Counted from the stretch's first letter, positions 20,649 to 29,797 are shown. The stretch is 61,912 bases of DNA from an uncultured Alphaproteobacteria bacterium (GCA_944392265.1 CALXWC010000008.1:1-61912), one strand, 5' to 3'. Program-made: numbers and translations. Notes: a model not told the origin generated them from the sequence alone.

Positions 20649-21615
20649 ATCTGAAATTATTGGTCACGGACATTATTTGCCGGCCAAAGAATTAACCAAT
20701 GATGATTTAGCAAAAATCGTTGATACAAGTGACGAATGGATTAGCACTCGTACAGGTATTAAGAGCAGACACGTTGCCGCAGAAGATGAATATACATCTG
20801 ATTTAGCTGTTAAAGCAGCTCAAATGGCTATTCGTACGGCAAACATTTCAGCAGAAGATATTGATGCCATTGTTTTGGCAACCGTTACACCGGACAATAC
20901 GACTCCGGCTACATCTGCTAAAATTGCCGGCAAATTGGGCTTAAAGGTCGGAACACCTGCTTTTGATATTTCAGCAGCATGCTCAGGATTCGTTTATGCC
21001 TTGACTATGGCTGATAATATGATTCGTTTGGCTCAAGCTAAAACTGTTTTGGTTGTAAGTGCTGAAACTTTGTCAAAAATTACAGACTGGACAGACAGAA
21101 ACACTTGCGTTTTGTTTGGTGATGGTGCCGGTGCTGTTGTTTTAAGAGCAAAAGAAGGCAACGGAACATCAGAAGATACCGGAATTTTGGCAACCAAAAT
21201 TTATGCTGACGGTTCTCAATATGATAATTTGTTAAGTAACGGTGGTGTTTCTACCACACAAACAGCCGGTCATTTGTGGATGAACGGAAAAGAAGTATTT
21301 AAATATGCCATCAACAGTTTGACACAAGCTGCTGAAGAAGTTATGTCAATGGGTGGCGTTACATCTCAAGATTTAGATTGGTTAATCCCACACCAAGCAA
21401 ATGTCAGAATTATATCCGGTGTAGGACAAAAATTAGGTTTGCCTGAAGAAAAAGTGATTGTCACCATTGATCACCAAGCCAACACTTCAGCCGCTACGAT
21501 TCCGTTAGCTTTGTCTGAAAGCATGGAAAAAGGCTTGATTAAGAAAGGTGATTTGGTTGTATTTAACGCCATGGGTGCCGGATTCACTTGGGGTGGAGCT
21601 TTAGTTAGAATTTAA
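20635..21615 (+). CDS. fabH: Beta-ketoacyl-ACP synthase III (FabH)
   Basis: 326 aa. It condenses acetyl-CoA with malonyl-ACP to start fatty acid synthesis. The Cys-His-Asn triad is visible: Cys in DISAACSGFVYAL (about residue 113), His in WLIPHQANVR and Asn in HQANTSAATIP. Length is normal. The ATG lies inside the end of plsX. Confidence 0.97.
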   Translation: MTCIRSEIIGHGHYLPAKELTNDDLAKIVDTSDEWISTRTGIKSRHVAAEDEYTSDLAVKAAQMAIRTANISAEDIDAIVLATVTPDNTTPATSAKIAGKLGLKVGTPAFDISAACSGFVYALTMADNMIRLAQAKTVLVVSAETLSKITDWTDRNTCVLFGDGAGAVVLRAKEGNGTSEDTGILATKIYADGSQYDNLLSNGGVSTTQTAGHLWMNGKEVFKYAINSLTQAAEEVMSMGGVTSQDLDWLIPHQANVRIISGVGQKLGLPEEKVIVTIDHQANTSAATIPLALSESMEKGLIKKGDLVVFNAMGAGFTWGGALVRI

Positions 21616-21724
21616 TAAATAAAGCTTTGGATAATTTGTTTTTTTTACCTTGCAAGAACCATATTTTTAAGATATGTGTTTGTGGAATTTTAATTGTATA
21701 AATAAGTTTTTAAGGAAATAAATA

Positions 21725-22009
21725 ATGAAAACAATTACACGTGCAGATGTTGCAGAAACAATATATGAAGAAATTGGTTTATCCAGAAAAGATTCATCAG
21801 ATATCTTGGATATGATTTTGGATGAAATTGTTCAAGAATTAAGCAACGGCAATGATGTAAAATTATCTTCTTTCGGTACATTTTCCTTAAGAGATAAGAA
21901 AGCTCGTGCCGGCCGCAACCCAAAAACCGGTGTAGAAGCAGAAATTTGTTCTCGTCGTGTGATTTCTTTTAAACCTTCTCAAACCATGAGAAAGATTATT
22001 AACGCCTAA
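21725..22009 (+). CDS. ihfA: Integration host factor subunit alpha
   Basis: A 94-aa HU/IHF-type DNA-bending protein. The beta-arm region GRNPKTG and the pattern LSSFGTFSLRDKKARAGRNP are standard. The assignment to IHF-alpha rather than HU rests on the N-terminus (TRADVAETIYEEIGLSR) and on position between fabH and a MerR gene, as in other Alphaproteobacteria. A short AAGGAAA site precedes the start. Confidence 0.9.
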   Translation: MKTITRADVAETIYEEIGLSRKDSSDILDMILDEIVQELSNGNDVKLSSFGTFSLRDKKARAGRNPKTGVEAEICSRRVISFKPSQTMRKIINA

Positions 22010-22034
22010 TAAAACTTAAAAAAGGGGGTACCCT

Positions 22035-22451
22035 ATGGCCGTAAACAAAAGCAAAGCAGCGTTTAGAACCATTGCCGAAGTTGCAGAAGAATTAGGAGTA
22101 GCAACGCATGTTCTTCGCTTTTGGGAGACCAAGTTTCCGCAAATTAAACCAATGAAGAGAAACGGCGGCAGAAGATACTATCGCCCCGATGATGTTGAAA
22201 TCGTTAAAATTATCAAAAACTTTTTGTATGATAAAAGATATACGATTGAAGGTGTTCAAAAGGTTTTTAAGGAAAAGGGACTTAAAAATTTATTAGGTGA
22301 AGAAATTCAAAAAGACTTTTTTGAAGAAGTTGTACCGGATTTGAAATTAGATCTTCAAAACAGAGAATTTATTATGGATTTGATTGAAGAGCTAAAAGCA
22401 ACCAAAGACGAATTACAACAAAGCTTAAATAAAATTGAAAAAGCTTCTTAA
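22035..22451 (+). CDS. MerR family transcriptional regulator next to ihfA
   Basis: 138 aa. An N-terminal winged helix-turn-helix ([19 protein letters not shown], then [14 protein letters not shown]) is followed by a coiled-coil C-terminus. No effector-binding domain or conserved Cys is present. Such genes follow ihfA in many Alphaproteobacteria; their targets are not known to me. The ribosome site AAGGGGG is strong and the stop lies inside the terminator stem. Confidence 0.88.
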   Translation: MAVNKSKAAFRTIAEVAEELGVATHVLRFWETKFPQIKPMKRNGGRRYYRPDDVEIVKIIKNFLYDKRYTIEGVQKVFKEKGLKNLLGEEIQKDFFEEVVPDLKLDLQNREFIMDLIEELKATKDELQQSLNKIEKAS

Positions 22452-22464
22452 AGAAGCTTTTTTT
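22438..22464 (+). terminator. Intrinsic terminator overlapping a stop codon
   Basis: Stem AAAAAGCTTC / GAAGCTTTTT plus T tail. The MerR stop codon lies in the loop region. Confidence 0.8.
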
Positions 22465-22483
22465 ATGCAAAAAAGGAGAGGTT

Positions 22484-22930
22484 ATGACTGATAAAGAATT
22501 TTTGCAGGCTGCAATTGATGAAAGCAAACTTTCAATTGAAAGCGGAAGCTCCCCATTTGGAGCCGTGATTGTAAAAGACGGCAAAATCATTGCCAAAGCG
22601 CATAATACGGTAGTGATTGACAATGACCCAACTGCCCATGCAGAGGTGAATTGCATTAGAAAAGCTTGTAAAGAGCTGGGAACTTTTGATTTATCCGGTT
22701 GCGTCCTTTATACATCATGCGAGCCATGCCCCATGTGCTTAAATTCTGCCAAATGGGCAAACATTGCAGAAGTTTATTATGCAGCCACCCGTGATGATGC
22801 TGATGCCATTGGCTTTAGAGATAGAGTTTTTTATGATGAAGATGTAATAAACTTGCATCATATAGACTTAAAAACGGCTCGTGCTGTAATGGATGATTGG
22901 TATCAAGATACAAACAAAAGACCTTATTAA
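22484..22930 (+). CDS. Guanine deaminase-like nucleoside deaminase
   Basis: 148 aa of the cytidine/deoxycytidylate deaminase fold. Zinc and catalytic motifs HAEVN (His-Ala-Glu) and CEPCPMC are intact. The stretch from YTSCEPCPMCL to the DADAIGFRD region matches the GuaD subgroup (guanine to xanthine) better than TadA, which would show different residues after PCxMC. Substrate remains inferred. Strong AGGAGAGG ribosome site and own terminator. Confidence 0.82.
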   Translation: MTDKEFLQAAIDESKLSIESGSSPFGAVIVKDGKIIAKAHNTVVIDNDPTAHAEVNCIRKACKELGTFDLSGCVLYTSCEPCPMCLNSAKWANIAEVYYAATRDDADAIGFRDRVFYDEDVINLHHIDLKTARAVMDDWYQDTNKRPY

Positions 22931-22936
22931 AAAAGC

Positions 22937-22970
22937 AAAAGCTCTGATTTTTTTACATCAGAGCTTTTTT
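22937..22970. terminator. Bidirectional terminator
   Basis: 12-bp stem AAAAGCTCTGAT / ATCAGAGCTTTT with T-runs; lies between the deaminase and the convergent gene at 22984. Confidence 0.85.
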
Positions 22971-22983
22971 AGTGGAAAGAATA

Positions 22984-23754
22984 TTACATCAAAAGTCCTA
23001 CAGCAGGTAAGGCAGCTCTTTCAATTCTTTTTCGAATGGCATTTCTTTGTAAACGTCTGCTGATAAAGTTTTTCTTGGTAACAGCTTGTGTTTTTTCAAA
23101 GAAGTCATCCCAATCAATTTTAGCCTTATGCTGGCTCAAATAGAAAATGTGTTTTTCCCATTGTTGAGGTTTGGCATAATATGGATAAATTTCTTCGAAA
23201 GAAGCATATACTTCAACCACTCGTTCTGCATGATGATAAAGCAACGCTGCTTTATTTTTGAAATCACCCAACATGTAGCCAAAATCAACTTTTCCGGTTG
23301 GAGTGATTTTTTCCATCAATCCAAAGAGAATTTTCAAGGCATGCTTACGCGTCATTTCAAATTTTAGGCTTTCGTCCAAACCCTTCATAATGAAGTTAAA
23401 GCAACCTTCAGTCATTACATGCCTTTCATCCCAACAAGAAGAATATTCCCTATATTTTTCAGGGAGAGGTTCAGGCCAAGGTGTTTCATCATGCATAACT
23501 GCACCGCAAGACAATCGTTGCAAACCAACTTCAAACAAAATCGGCGCCAAATATGAATTTTTAGCAGAAATCTCTTTAGGATAATTTGCCAGCAAATTCA
23601 TAAACATATCATGAATTTTGTATCTGCGTTGGTTTGTGTTATGAGGACCGGCCATTTGCGGTAAAACAACAGTGTCCACAATCTCGGGCCAACTTTTATC
23701 AGCCAAATTTTTAGCACCAGTCACATTCTCAATGTAATTAATAATATTTTCCAT
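22984..23754 (-). CDS. Unknown protein
   Basis: 256 aa, family not recognised. Soluble, rich in aromatic residues and His, with a Lys/Arg-rich C-terminal helix (FISRRLQRNAIRKRIERA, about 230-247) that could bind nucleic acid or membrane; that is only a guess. No signal peptide. It ends at a bidirectional terminator and is separated from the operon at 23835 by 80 AT-rich bases. Confidence 0.65.
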   Translation of the reverse strand: MENIINYIENVTGAKNLADKSWPEIVDTVVLPQMAGPHNTNQRRYKIHDMFMNLLANYPKEISAKNSYLAPILFEVGLQRLSCGAVMHDETPWPEPLPEKYREYSSCWDERHVMTEGCFNFIMKGLDESLKFEMTRKHALKILFGLMEKITPTGKVDFGYMLGDFKNKAALLYHHAERVVEVYASFEEIYPYYAKPQQWEKHIFYLSQHKAKIDWDDFFEKTQAVTKKNFISRRLQRNAIRKRIERAALPAVGLLM

Positions 23755-23834
23755 AACTTAAATAATAAAGTGAAACATAAATATATTTAAATCAGAAAAA
23801 ATATATCGTTTTTTTATAGATTTTCAAGATTTTT

Positions 23835-24317
23835 TTAACGAAGGGCATCTTGCCAAAAGGAGAGTTTTTTATCAAAAGAGAGTGTGGCATTGGCAGGGCT
23901 GGTTGAAGGAAGCTCAAAATAAGCATATTGTTTTAAAAGTTCTGGATGAAATTTTTTAAAAATTTGAAAAGACTTTTGCCCGTTAAAAATCAAGCGCTTG
24001 ATATTAGGATGAGTTTTAAGAAGACTTTCAAAATCATTAGGAATCATATTTTTGATATTACTGTCCAAACTGCCATTTCGTTCACAAAAGCGGAGATTGT
24101 CCCAAAGCGCAAGATGGTGAGAAAGAATGCAAGCTTTCTTTTGAGTAAAATCAGAAAAATCAATATTGTTATTATAAAGCCTAGCGATAATCTTCCAAAA
24201 AGCATTACGCGGATGAGCATAATACTCTTTCCTATCTAAAGATTTTACACTAGGCATTGTTCCGATAATCAAAATTTTTGAATTTTCATCAATAATCGGA
24301 GGAAAGCACTCAATCAT
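23835..24317 (-). CDS. Hypoxanthine-DNA glycosylase (UDG family 6-like)
   Basis: 160 aa. The N-terminal motif ILIIGTMPSVKSL, then YYAHPRNAFWKII, and the C-terminal LPSTSPANA are the three signatures of the family 6 (HDG) branch of uracil-DNA glycosylases, which removes deaminated adenine (hypoxanthine) from DNA. Its first 8 bases overlap the upstream EFR1 gene, so it is coupled in the operon CoA-disulfide reductase, EFR1, HDG. Confidence 0.85.
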   Translation of the reverse strand: MIECFPPIIDENSKILIIGTMPSVKSLDRKEYYAHPRNAFWKIIARLYNNNIDFSDFTQKKACILSHHLALWDNLRFCERNGSLDSNIKNMIPNDFESLLKTHPNIKRLIFNGQKSFQIFKKFHPELLKQYAYFELPSTSPANATLSFDKKLSFWQDALR

Positions 24318-25059
24318 GAGGCAGATATTCCTTTTTAAAAAAGTAGCGTTTTTTACCTTTGGTAAAATGTCCGTATTGAATAGCTTGTTTGGGGCAATGG
24401 TGCAAACAAGCCTGACACATGGCGCAATTTCCGTTCCATTCAGGGAATGGGTTGAGCGAGATATTTTTTATCGGGCAAACTTTGGCACAAACCCCACATT
24501 GAATACATTGATTTTTTTCAACATAAAAAGCTTTGTCAGTCATAAAACGGCGGAAAAATGGAGCAATCTTGCTTAAAATGGATAATCCTCGCTTAATGGA
24601 AACAATGTTTTTTTCAGTTTCAACCGCAAAAGCAATTTCTTTTAAGCGTTTTTGCGCTTTGCTTAAGAGTTGAGTGCGCTTGGTATTAGAATCAGTTTTA
24701 ACAAAAGGCGCCAGCAAGTAATTATTCGGCATATTGATAGAAAAGGCAGCGTTAAGATTAAGCCCTTTTTTTGCCAACGCTTTTTTGAAAACTTTATCAA
24801 CCCCTCCGGCTTGAGAATGACATGTCGCAACCATATAAATATAGTTATTGGTCTTAATATTTAGTTGTTCAATAAAGTCATATACACAAGTTGGCGCATC
24901 CCAAGCATAAATAGGGAAAACAAAACCGATTTTTTCTCCGTCTTTGGGGGCGTAGTCAGATTTTGCAGCCATAATTGAAGTCGCTTGATCAGAAAGTTTT
25001 TGCGCAAGCTCTTCAGCCACCCATTGCGAATTTCCGGTTCCTGAAAAGTAAAAAATCAT
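24310..25059 (-). CDS. EFR1-type flavodoxin-ferredoxin fusion
   Basis: 249 aa. An N-terminal flavodoxin-like domain (YFSGTGNSQWVAEEL phosphate loop, residues 3-17) is followed by a C-terminal 2x[4Fe-4S] ferredoxin domain with CIQCGVCAKVCP and CAMCQACLHHCP. Electron-carrier proteins of this type have diverse or unknown partners. It starts three bases after the stop of the CoA-disulfide reductase-like gene. Confidence 0.88.
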   Translation of the reverse strand: MIFYFSGTGNSQWVAEELAQKLSDQATSIMAAKSDYAPKDGEKIGFVFPIYAWDAPTCVYDFIEQLNIKTNNYIYMVATCHSQAGGVDKVFKKALAKKGLNLNAAFSINMPNNYLLAPFVKTDSNTKRTQLLSKAQKRLKEIAFAVETEKNIVSIKRGLSILSKIAPFFRRFMTDKAFYVEKNQCIQCGVCAKVCPIKNISLNPFPEWNGNCAMCQACLHHCPKQAIQYGHFTKGKKRYFFKKEYLPHD

Positions 25060-25062
25060 AGT

Positions 25063-26664
25063 TTAGTCCTTTTGTGCTTTATATTGAGAAAATCCGCCGG
25101 CATAACTAAATACATTGTCAAAACAGTTCTGACGCAAAATACAAGAAGCCAGATAGCTGTTGTATCCAATCATACAATGCAGCAAGATTGGTTTATCTTT
25201 AGGCAGTTCATTAAGACGAGAGCGGATTTGCCCCAAAGGAATATTAACGGCATTGGGCAGATGTCCGGCTTGATGCATGGCAGGCGAGCGTACATCTATT
25301 ACAAACATATCTTGAAAATCAGAACCAAAATAAGGGGTTAAATGATTTTCTTCCACATTTTGAATGGCCATACCAATAAGGTTAATCGGATCTTTGGCAG
25401 AAGAATAGGGTGGCGCATAACAAAGCTCTGCGTCACGCAAATCTTTATAAGTGCCGTTCAAACGCATAATGGTTGCAATCACATCGATTCTTTTTTCCAC
25501 ACCTTCCCTACCAATAGCTTGTGCTCCAAGAATTTTTCCTTCCGCATTGTAGAGAACCTTTAGAGCCAAAGGTTTGGCGTCAGGATAATATCCGGCATGA
25601 GATTTTCCCCAAATCAACATCTTTTTGTATGCAATGTTTTTTTTCTTGAGTATTCTTTCATTGTTGCCGGTAAAAGCAGCGGTCAGGTCAAAAACTTTAA
25701 CCACGCCTGAACCTTGAGAACCTTTATAAGGGTAGGAAGAGCCGCAAATATGGTCAGCAATGAGGCGACCTTGACGATTAGCCGGACCTGCAAGAGCGAT
25801 GCTTGTTTCCGCATTATCAACAAAATCTTTGACGGCTACATTATCACCGCATGCATAAACATCGGCAAAATTAGTCTGCATAAATTCGTTAGTACGAATA
25901 GCTCCCGTAGGCAAAGTTTCAATACTCGCATCAGCGGCAATTTTGGTTTCAGGGCGCACACCAAGAGCCAAAATAAGCATATCCGAGGCAATTTCTTCAT
26001 TGGAAGAAAGAATAAGCTTATTGCTTTTAATTTCATTAACACTTTGACTGAGATAAAGATTAATTCCTTTGTCTTTGAGTTCTTTGTGAATCATACCGAC
26101 CATATCTTCATCGAGTGGTGCAAGAACTTGCGGGGCAAGCTCAATCAAATTAACTTTCAATCCGGCTTCAATGAGGTTTTCAGCCATTTCCACGCCGATA
26201 AAGCCACCACCGATAACGCTTGCGGTTTTAGGTTGATGTTCGCTGATATATTTTTTAACCGCGTCGGCATTGAAAAGATGACGAATGGTAAAATGCGGCA
26301 TATTTTCTAAACCGTTAAGAGGAGGAACAAAAGGTTTGCCGCCTGTGGCTATGACCAATTTATCATAAGAAATTTCTTCATTGTTAAGAGTTGTAACGGT
26401 TTTTAATGAAGGATTGATATTAGTGACTTCACTATTGAGTTTAACACGTATATTGAAAATATTTTCAAAATGTTCGGCTGAAGAAACCATAAGGTCATCA
26501 CGGTCAGAAATTACATTGCCGCAATAGTAGGGAAGACCGCAGTTAGCGATAGAAATTTCATTAGTTTTTTCCAAAATGATAATTTCGGCTTTTTCGTTCA
26601 AACGTCTTAAACGAGCGGCGCAACTTGCACCTCCGGCACCACCGCCAATAATAACAACTTTCAT
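25063..26664 (-). CDS. CoA-disulfide reductase-like flavoprotein fused to rhodanese
   Basis: 533 aa from the ATG at 26664, set by AAGGAG on the minus strand; the longer reading to 26736 adds unconserved residues. N-terminal FAD-binding VVIIGGGAGGASCAARL and single active-site Cys in SIANCGLPYYCGN define the CoADR/NADH oxidase family. An NAD-binding ASVIGGGFIGVEMAENL lies near residue 150. The C-terminal rhodanese domain has the loop LHCMIGYNSYLAS with its persulfide Cys. Such fusions act on CoA-disulfides or polysulfides. First gene of a three-gene operon. Confidence 0.92.
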   Translation of the reverse strand: MKVVIIGGGAGGASCAARLRRLNEKAEIIILEKTNEISIANCGLPYYCGNVISDRDDLMVSSAEHFENIFNIRVKLNSEVTNINPSLKTVTTLNNEEISYDKLVIATGGKPFVPPLNGLENMPHFTIRHLFNADAVKKYISEHQPKTASVIGGGFIGVEMAENLIEAGLKVNLIELAPQVLAPLDEDMVGMIHKELKDKGINLYLSQSVNEIKSNKLILSSNEEIASDMLILALGVRPETKIAADASIETLPTGAIRTNEFMQTNFADVYACGDNVAVKDFVDNAETSIALAGPANRQGRLIADHICGSSYPYKGSQGSGVVKVFDLTAAFTGNNERILKKKNIAYKKMLIWGKSHAGYYPDAKPLALKVLYNAEGKILGAQAIGREGVEKRIDVIATIMRLNGTYKDLRDAELCYAPPYSSAKDPINLIGMAIQNVEENHLTPYFGSDFQDMFVIDVRSPAMHQAGHLPNAVNIPLGQIRSRLNELPKDKPILLHCMIGYNSYLASCILRQNCFDNVFSYAGGFSQYKAQKD

Positions 26665-26757
26665 CTTTTTCTCCTTGTTTTTTGGTTTATTTATGGTTAG
26701 CGTAAACAAAAAACAAAGATTGTCAATACAACTCAAAGTCTATGCAACAGATATTTG

Positions 26758-28047
26758 CTATCTGGAACTTTGTTGTTTGCAATATTTAAGTTTAGCAATA
26801 TCAACGGACATTTGTTTAGGTTTAAGAGGAGCTTGGGTGTTTTGTTGAATATGTAATATGTTTTTATTTTTAACACCTTGTAAATAAGCCAAATTTGAAA
26901 TAGATTTGGGTTTAGAACCATTAACGGATAATTTTGCATTTTGAAAAGCTTGAGATGCAATATCTCGAATAGTTTCCGCTGAAAGATTATCCATTTTAAG
27001 ACGAGATTGAAGAGTTTGCATTTCAGCTGCAGAAAGAGAAAAGTCTTTAACTGAAGCAGCCATCAAAGAAACAAGCTTGTCTTGCATAAGTTTTTCTTTT
27101 TGCGTTGTAATTTGTGCAGATATTCCTTTTGTAGTAAAATCGGCAATATAAGCGTGAGGTTCTTCTTTTTGCAAACCCTTGCACATTTTTAGCTTAAAAA
27201 ATTCTTTAGCTATTTTAGCTTTTTCAGGATTTCTGCTTGGATAGGTCACTTCAAAAGAAGATACTTTATAATCATCAATATCCATTTGAGAAGAAAGATT
27301 TTGGTGAGCCTGTTTATCTGTCAGATTTTCAAAAGGATTATATTTTTGTGCTTGCGGAATTTGAGTGAGTGCGGATTTTTGTACTAAATGCAAAAATTCT
27401 TCTTTGGGCATATTTCCCGAAGCTATAAAAGTCATATTATCCGCACCGCAAATATGCTTGGCATAAGCTCTGATATCTTCAGTTTTCAAATCTTTTGTAT
27501 AGTTGATTTGGTCGTTGAACCATCCTTTGATAGTAGTGTTTTTGTGCTGTTCAACATATTCGGGTTTAAGTAAGGTTAAATTTTTATCAGGTATAGTATA
27601 TAAATCTTCTTTACTTCCGAGATAAGCTGATAAAAAAGCCGGATTTCCGTTTTGCCTTGCATTGCACCATTCCTCAAAAATAACTTCTCTTTCGCCTTCC
27701 AAATTGGGCATATGCCAATTTGAAAAGATATCGCCGTAGCAATTTAATGTTTCTTCGATTTTTGAAGATTGTTCTAAATCTTTTCCGAAGCGAATATTGT
27801 CATAAGAGGTGATACAATTTTGCGGACGAACATTGTCTTGTTGATATTGAACTGCTTTTTGTTCGTCAGCAAGTCGGATGCTATGTTCAATAATGTGGTT
27901 TGCAGCAAAGATAACTTCTTTATTTTCATCACTTGCTTTGCTTCCGACAAACATCTTGAGAGAAAACCTTTCGGCTTGCGGATTTTCTTTATAAAAAACT
28001 TTAAGTTCGTTTGATAAAATTAAGTCTGGAGTTTTTTCTTCTGCCAT
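26758..28047 (-). CDS. Small M16-type metallopeptidase-like protein
   Basis: 429 aa. The inverted zinc motif HxxEH is visible as HIIEH at residues 51-55, and 70-71 residues later a Glu pair (EVIFEEW, 125-126) sits where M16 peptidases place the third ligand. An N-terminal M16 half and a second half-like domain follow. No signal peptide, so probably cytoplasmic. M16 enzymes usually occur as long two-half proteins or pairs; here a lone gene encodes it. Overall similarity is low, so activity is unproven. GGGAG on the minus strand sets the start. Confidence 0.7.
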   Translation of the reverse strand: MAEEKTPDLILSNELKVFYKENPQAERFSLKMFVGSKASDENKEVIFAANHIIEHSIRLADEQKAVQYQQDNVRPQNCITSYDNIRFGKDLEQSSKIEETLNCYGDIFSNWHMPNLEGEREVIFEEWCNARQNGNPAFLSAYLGSKEDLYTIPDKNLTLLKPEYVEQHKNTTIKGWFNDQINYTKDLKTEDIRAYAKHICGADNMTFIASGNMPKEEFLHLVQKSALTQIPQAQKYNPFENLTDKQAHQNLSSQMDIDDYKVSSFEVTYPSRNPEKAKIAKEFFKLKMCKGLQKEEPHAYIADFTTKGISAQITTQKEKLMQDKLVSLMAASVKDFSLSAAEMQTLQSRLKMDNLSAETIRDIASQAFQNAKLSVNGSKPKSISNLAYLQGVKNKNILHIQQNTQAPLKPKQMSVDIAKLKYCKQQSSR

Positions 28048-28057
28048 AGCTTATCTC

Positions 28058-28089
28058 CCATTGATTTTAACATATCATAAAATCAATGG
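28058..28089 (-). promoter_or_regulatory. 12-bp perfect hairpin abutting the ribosome site of the M16-like gene
   Basis: CCATTGATTTTA and TAAAATCAATGG are perfect inverted copies around an 8-base loop. On the minus strand the second arm runs into the GGGAG ribosome site of the gene starting at 28047. No T-run follows, so it is not a normal terminator. Confidence 0.6.
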
Positions 28090-28104
28090 TGAGTAAAGCA
28101 AAGT

Positions 28105-28533
28105 TTAGTCCTTAAAGAGTCTCTTTTTTTCTTCGAGAAGTTTGGGATTGCGCTCAAAAACATTAAGGTCACCGTGTTTAGCGGCATCCTCATAATATTT
28201 TATTTTGAAGTTGATTTTTTCTAGATGTTTTTCCCATTTGGCTTTTTGCTCTTCCACGCGTTTTTTCTGTTCAATAAACATATTAAGGCGTTGTGGAATA
28301 GTTGCATCACCTTCCATGCACCAGTCAATATATTGCTTGATTTGTTTTAAGGGTAGACCAGTACCTTTGAGACATTCAATGATTTTTAGCCATTCAATGT
28401 CAGATTCGGTAAAGGCGCGCAAGCCCGAAGAAGTTTTTTTCACAAAAGGAAGCAAACCTTCTTTATCATAAAAGCGCAAGGTATGTGCGGTCAAACCAAC
28501 CATTTTTGCAGCTTCGCCAATAGAGTAACTCAT
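28105..28533 (-). CDS. MerR-family regulator of the NmlR/AdhR type
   Basis: 142 aa from the ATG at 28533 (MSYSIGEAAKMVG), set by AAGGAG; the longer reading adds an unrelated hydrophobic tail. Winged HTH with SIGEAAKMVGLTAHTLRFYD, then the segment TESDIEWLKIIECLKGTGLP, in which Cys54 matches the single conserved Cys of the NmlR/AdhR group, known from other bacteria to sense aldehydes and other electrophiles. Cys72 is a second Cys. It is divergent from a seven-gene operon with a matching operator. Confidence 0.9.
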   Translation of the reverse strand: MSYSIGEAAKMVGLTAHTLRFYDKEGLLPFVKKTSSGLRAFTESDIEWLKIIECLKGTGLPLKQIKQYIDWCMEGDATIPQRLNMFIEQKKRVEEQKAKWEKHLEKINFKIKYYEDAAKHGDLNVFERNPKLLEEKKRLFKD

Positions 28534-28595
28534 TTTTAATCTCCTTAAAGTTATCCTCAACATAAATAAAAATAAAACGAATGTCAATAAAAGTC

Positions 28596-28626
28596 TTGAC
28601 TTAGAGCTAACTCTAAAGATTAGACT
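28596..28626 (+). promoter_or_regulatory. MerR-type promoter and operator
   Basis: -35 TTGACT (28596-28601) and -10 TAGACT (28621-28626) are 19 bp apart, the over-long spacing typical of MerR-activated promoters. Between them lies a perfect inverted repeat TTAGAG-CTAA-CTCTAA (28601-28616). It faces the operon at 28673 and is divergent from the regulator. Confidence 0.85.
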
Positions 28627-28672
28627 TCAAACATATAGATTCGTAAAACATATTTTTATTAAGGAGAACAGA

Positions 28673-29797
28673 ATGATAACTTGTTCAATAACCACATCTT
28701 TTCTGGGCTGTTTGGTCAGTGGGTATCTTTTCTGGCGTTACAGCTGGTTTTTTGATATGGGCATTTTTTATAGAAGCATCACATTTATTCTTTTTATGCT
28801 CATAGGCTGTATTCCTTTGTTGGTAGAATATGGTCTTGAAAAATATTTGAGCCGCTTTTACGGATTTTATCGCTATACACTTTATTATATATTCATCACT
28901 TCCATCATTTTATTTACACTGACAATATTAGGAGACATTGTGCTTTGGGCGGTTAACAAATGGCATCCGCTACCAATGTGTTATCAATGTTGGATACTTC
29001 CTGTTTATATGGTTTTAGCCATAATTGCCGCCACATATGCTTTATATGCAGGTACATCAACGCCAAAGACAAAAATTGTTGACGTTGTTTCAGACAAAAT
29101 CCATACAGAAAAGAAAATTGCATTCTTAAGTGATATTCATGTTCACAGAGTAATTGATGCAGACAAAGTTAAAGAAATTGTTGAAAGAACCAATGCTCAA
29201 AATCCTGATATCATTATTTTAGGTGGAGATATTTTAGATGATAATACGGATAAAGTAAGAAAAATTACTGAAATTCTTAAGGGCTTAAAGGCAAAAGAAG
29301 GCATATATTTTGTAACCGGAAATCATGAATTTTACGCCGGCTACAAAGCTAGCCTTGAAGAGTTAGAAAGTTTAGGCTTTAAGCTTTTGGAAAATAATGG
29401 AGAAAATAAGGGAGATATTTATATAGCCGGTATTCCGGATACTTTCAGCGGTGCGCAATATGGCAAACAGGCAGATGTACAAAAAGCATTGAAAAATGCT
29501 AAAAAGGAACAATATAAGCTTTTGGTTTCTCATACCCCGAAAGACTTTGAAACATCTGATTTTGATTTAGAAATTTCTGGTCATACGCATGGCGGACAAA
29601 TATTCCCGTTTCATATTTTTGCTAAGCTTGGCAATAAATATTTGTCAGGCATGTATCAAAAAGCCAATGGCTCAAAAATTTATGTTTCTAACGGGGCAGG
29701 ACAATGGGGACCGCAAATGCGTTTCTTAGCTCCTTCAGAAATCACAATCTTAAATTTTATTCCGCAAACCTCAATTTTTAAGGAGAAAACAAAATGA
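28673..29797 (+). CDS. Membrane-bound calcineurin-like metallophosphoesterase
   Basis: 374 aa. Three or four hydrophobic segments lie in the first 125 residues. The metallophosphoesterase domain follows with SDIHVH, GGDILDD, GNHEF, SHTP and GHTHGGQ, the full metal-ligand set. It resembles the YkuE/YaeI group; the substrate is unknown. Strong AAGGAG site. It is the first gene after the MerR-type promoter, and its stop overlaps the next start (ATGA). Confidence 0.92.
   Translation: MITCSITTSFLGCLVSGYLFWRYSWFFDMGIFYRSITFILFMLIGCIPLLVEYGLEKYLSRFYGFYRYTLYYIFITSIILFTLTILGDIVLWAVNKWHPLPMCYQCWILPVYMVLAIIAATYALYAGTSTPKTKIVDVVSDKIHTEKKIAFLSDIHVHRVIDADKVKEIVERTNAQNPDIIILGGDILDDNTDKVRKITEILKGLKAKEGIYFVTGNHEFYAGYKASLEELESLGFKLLENNGENKGDIYIAGIPDTFSGAQYGKQADVQKALKNAKKEQYKLLVSHTPKDFETSDFDLEISGHTHGGQIFPFHIFAKLGNKYLSGMYQKANGSKIYVSNGAGQWGPQMRFLAPSEITILNFIPQTSIFKEKTK

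Noticed and set aside
25714..26310. 198-aa open frame opposite the CoA-disulfide reductase gene
   Set aside because: Antisense shadow of a well-supported coding region; no ribosome site or recognisable sequence.
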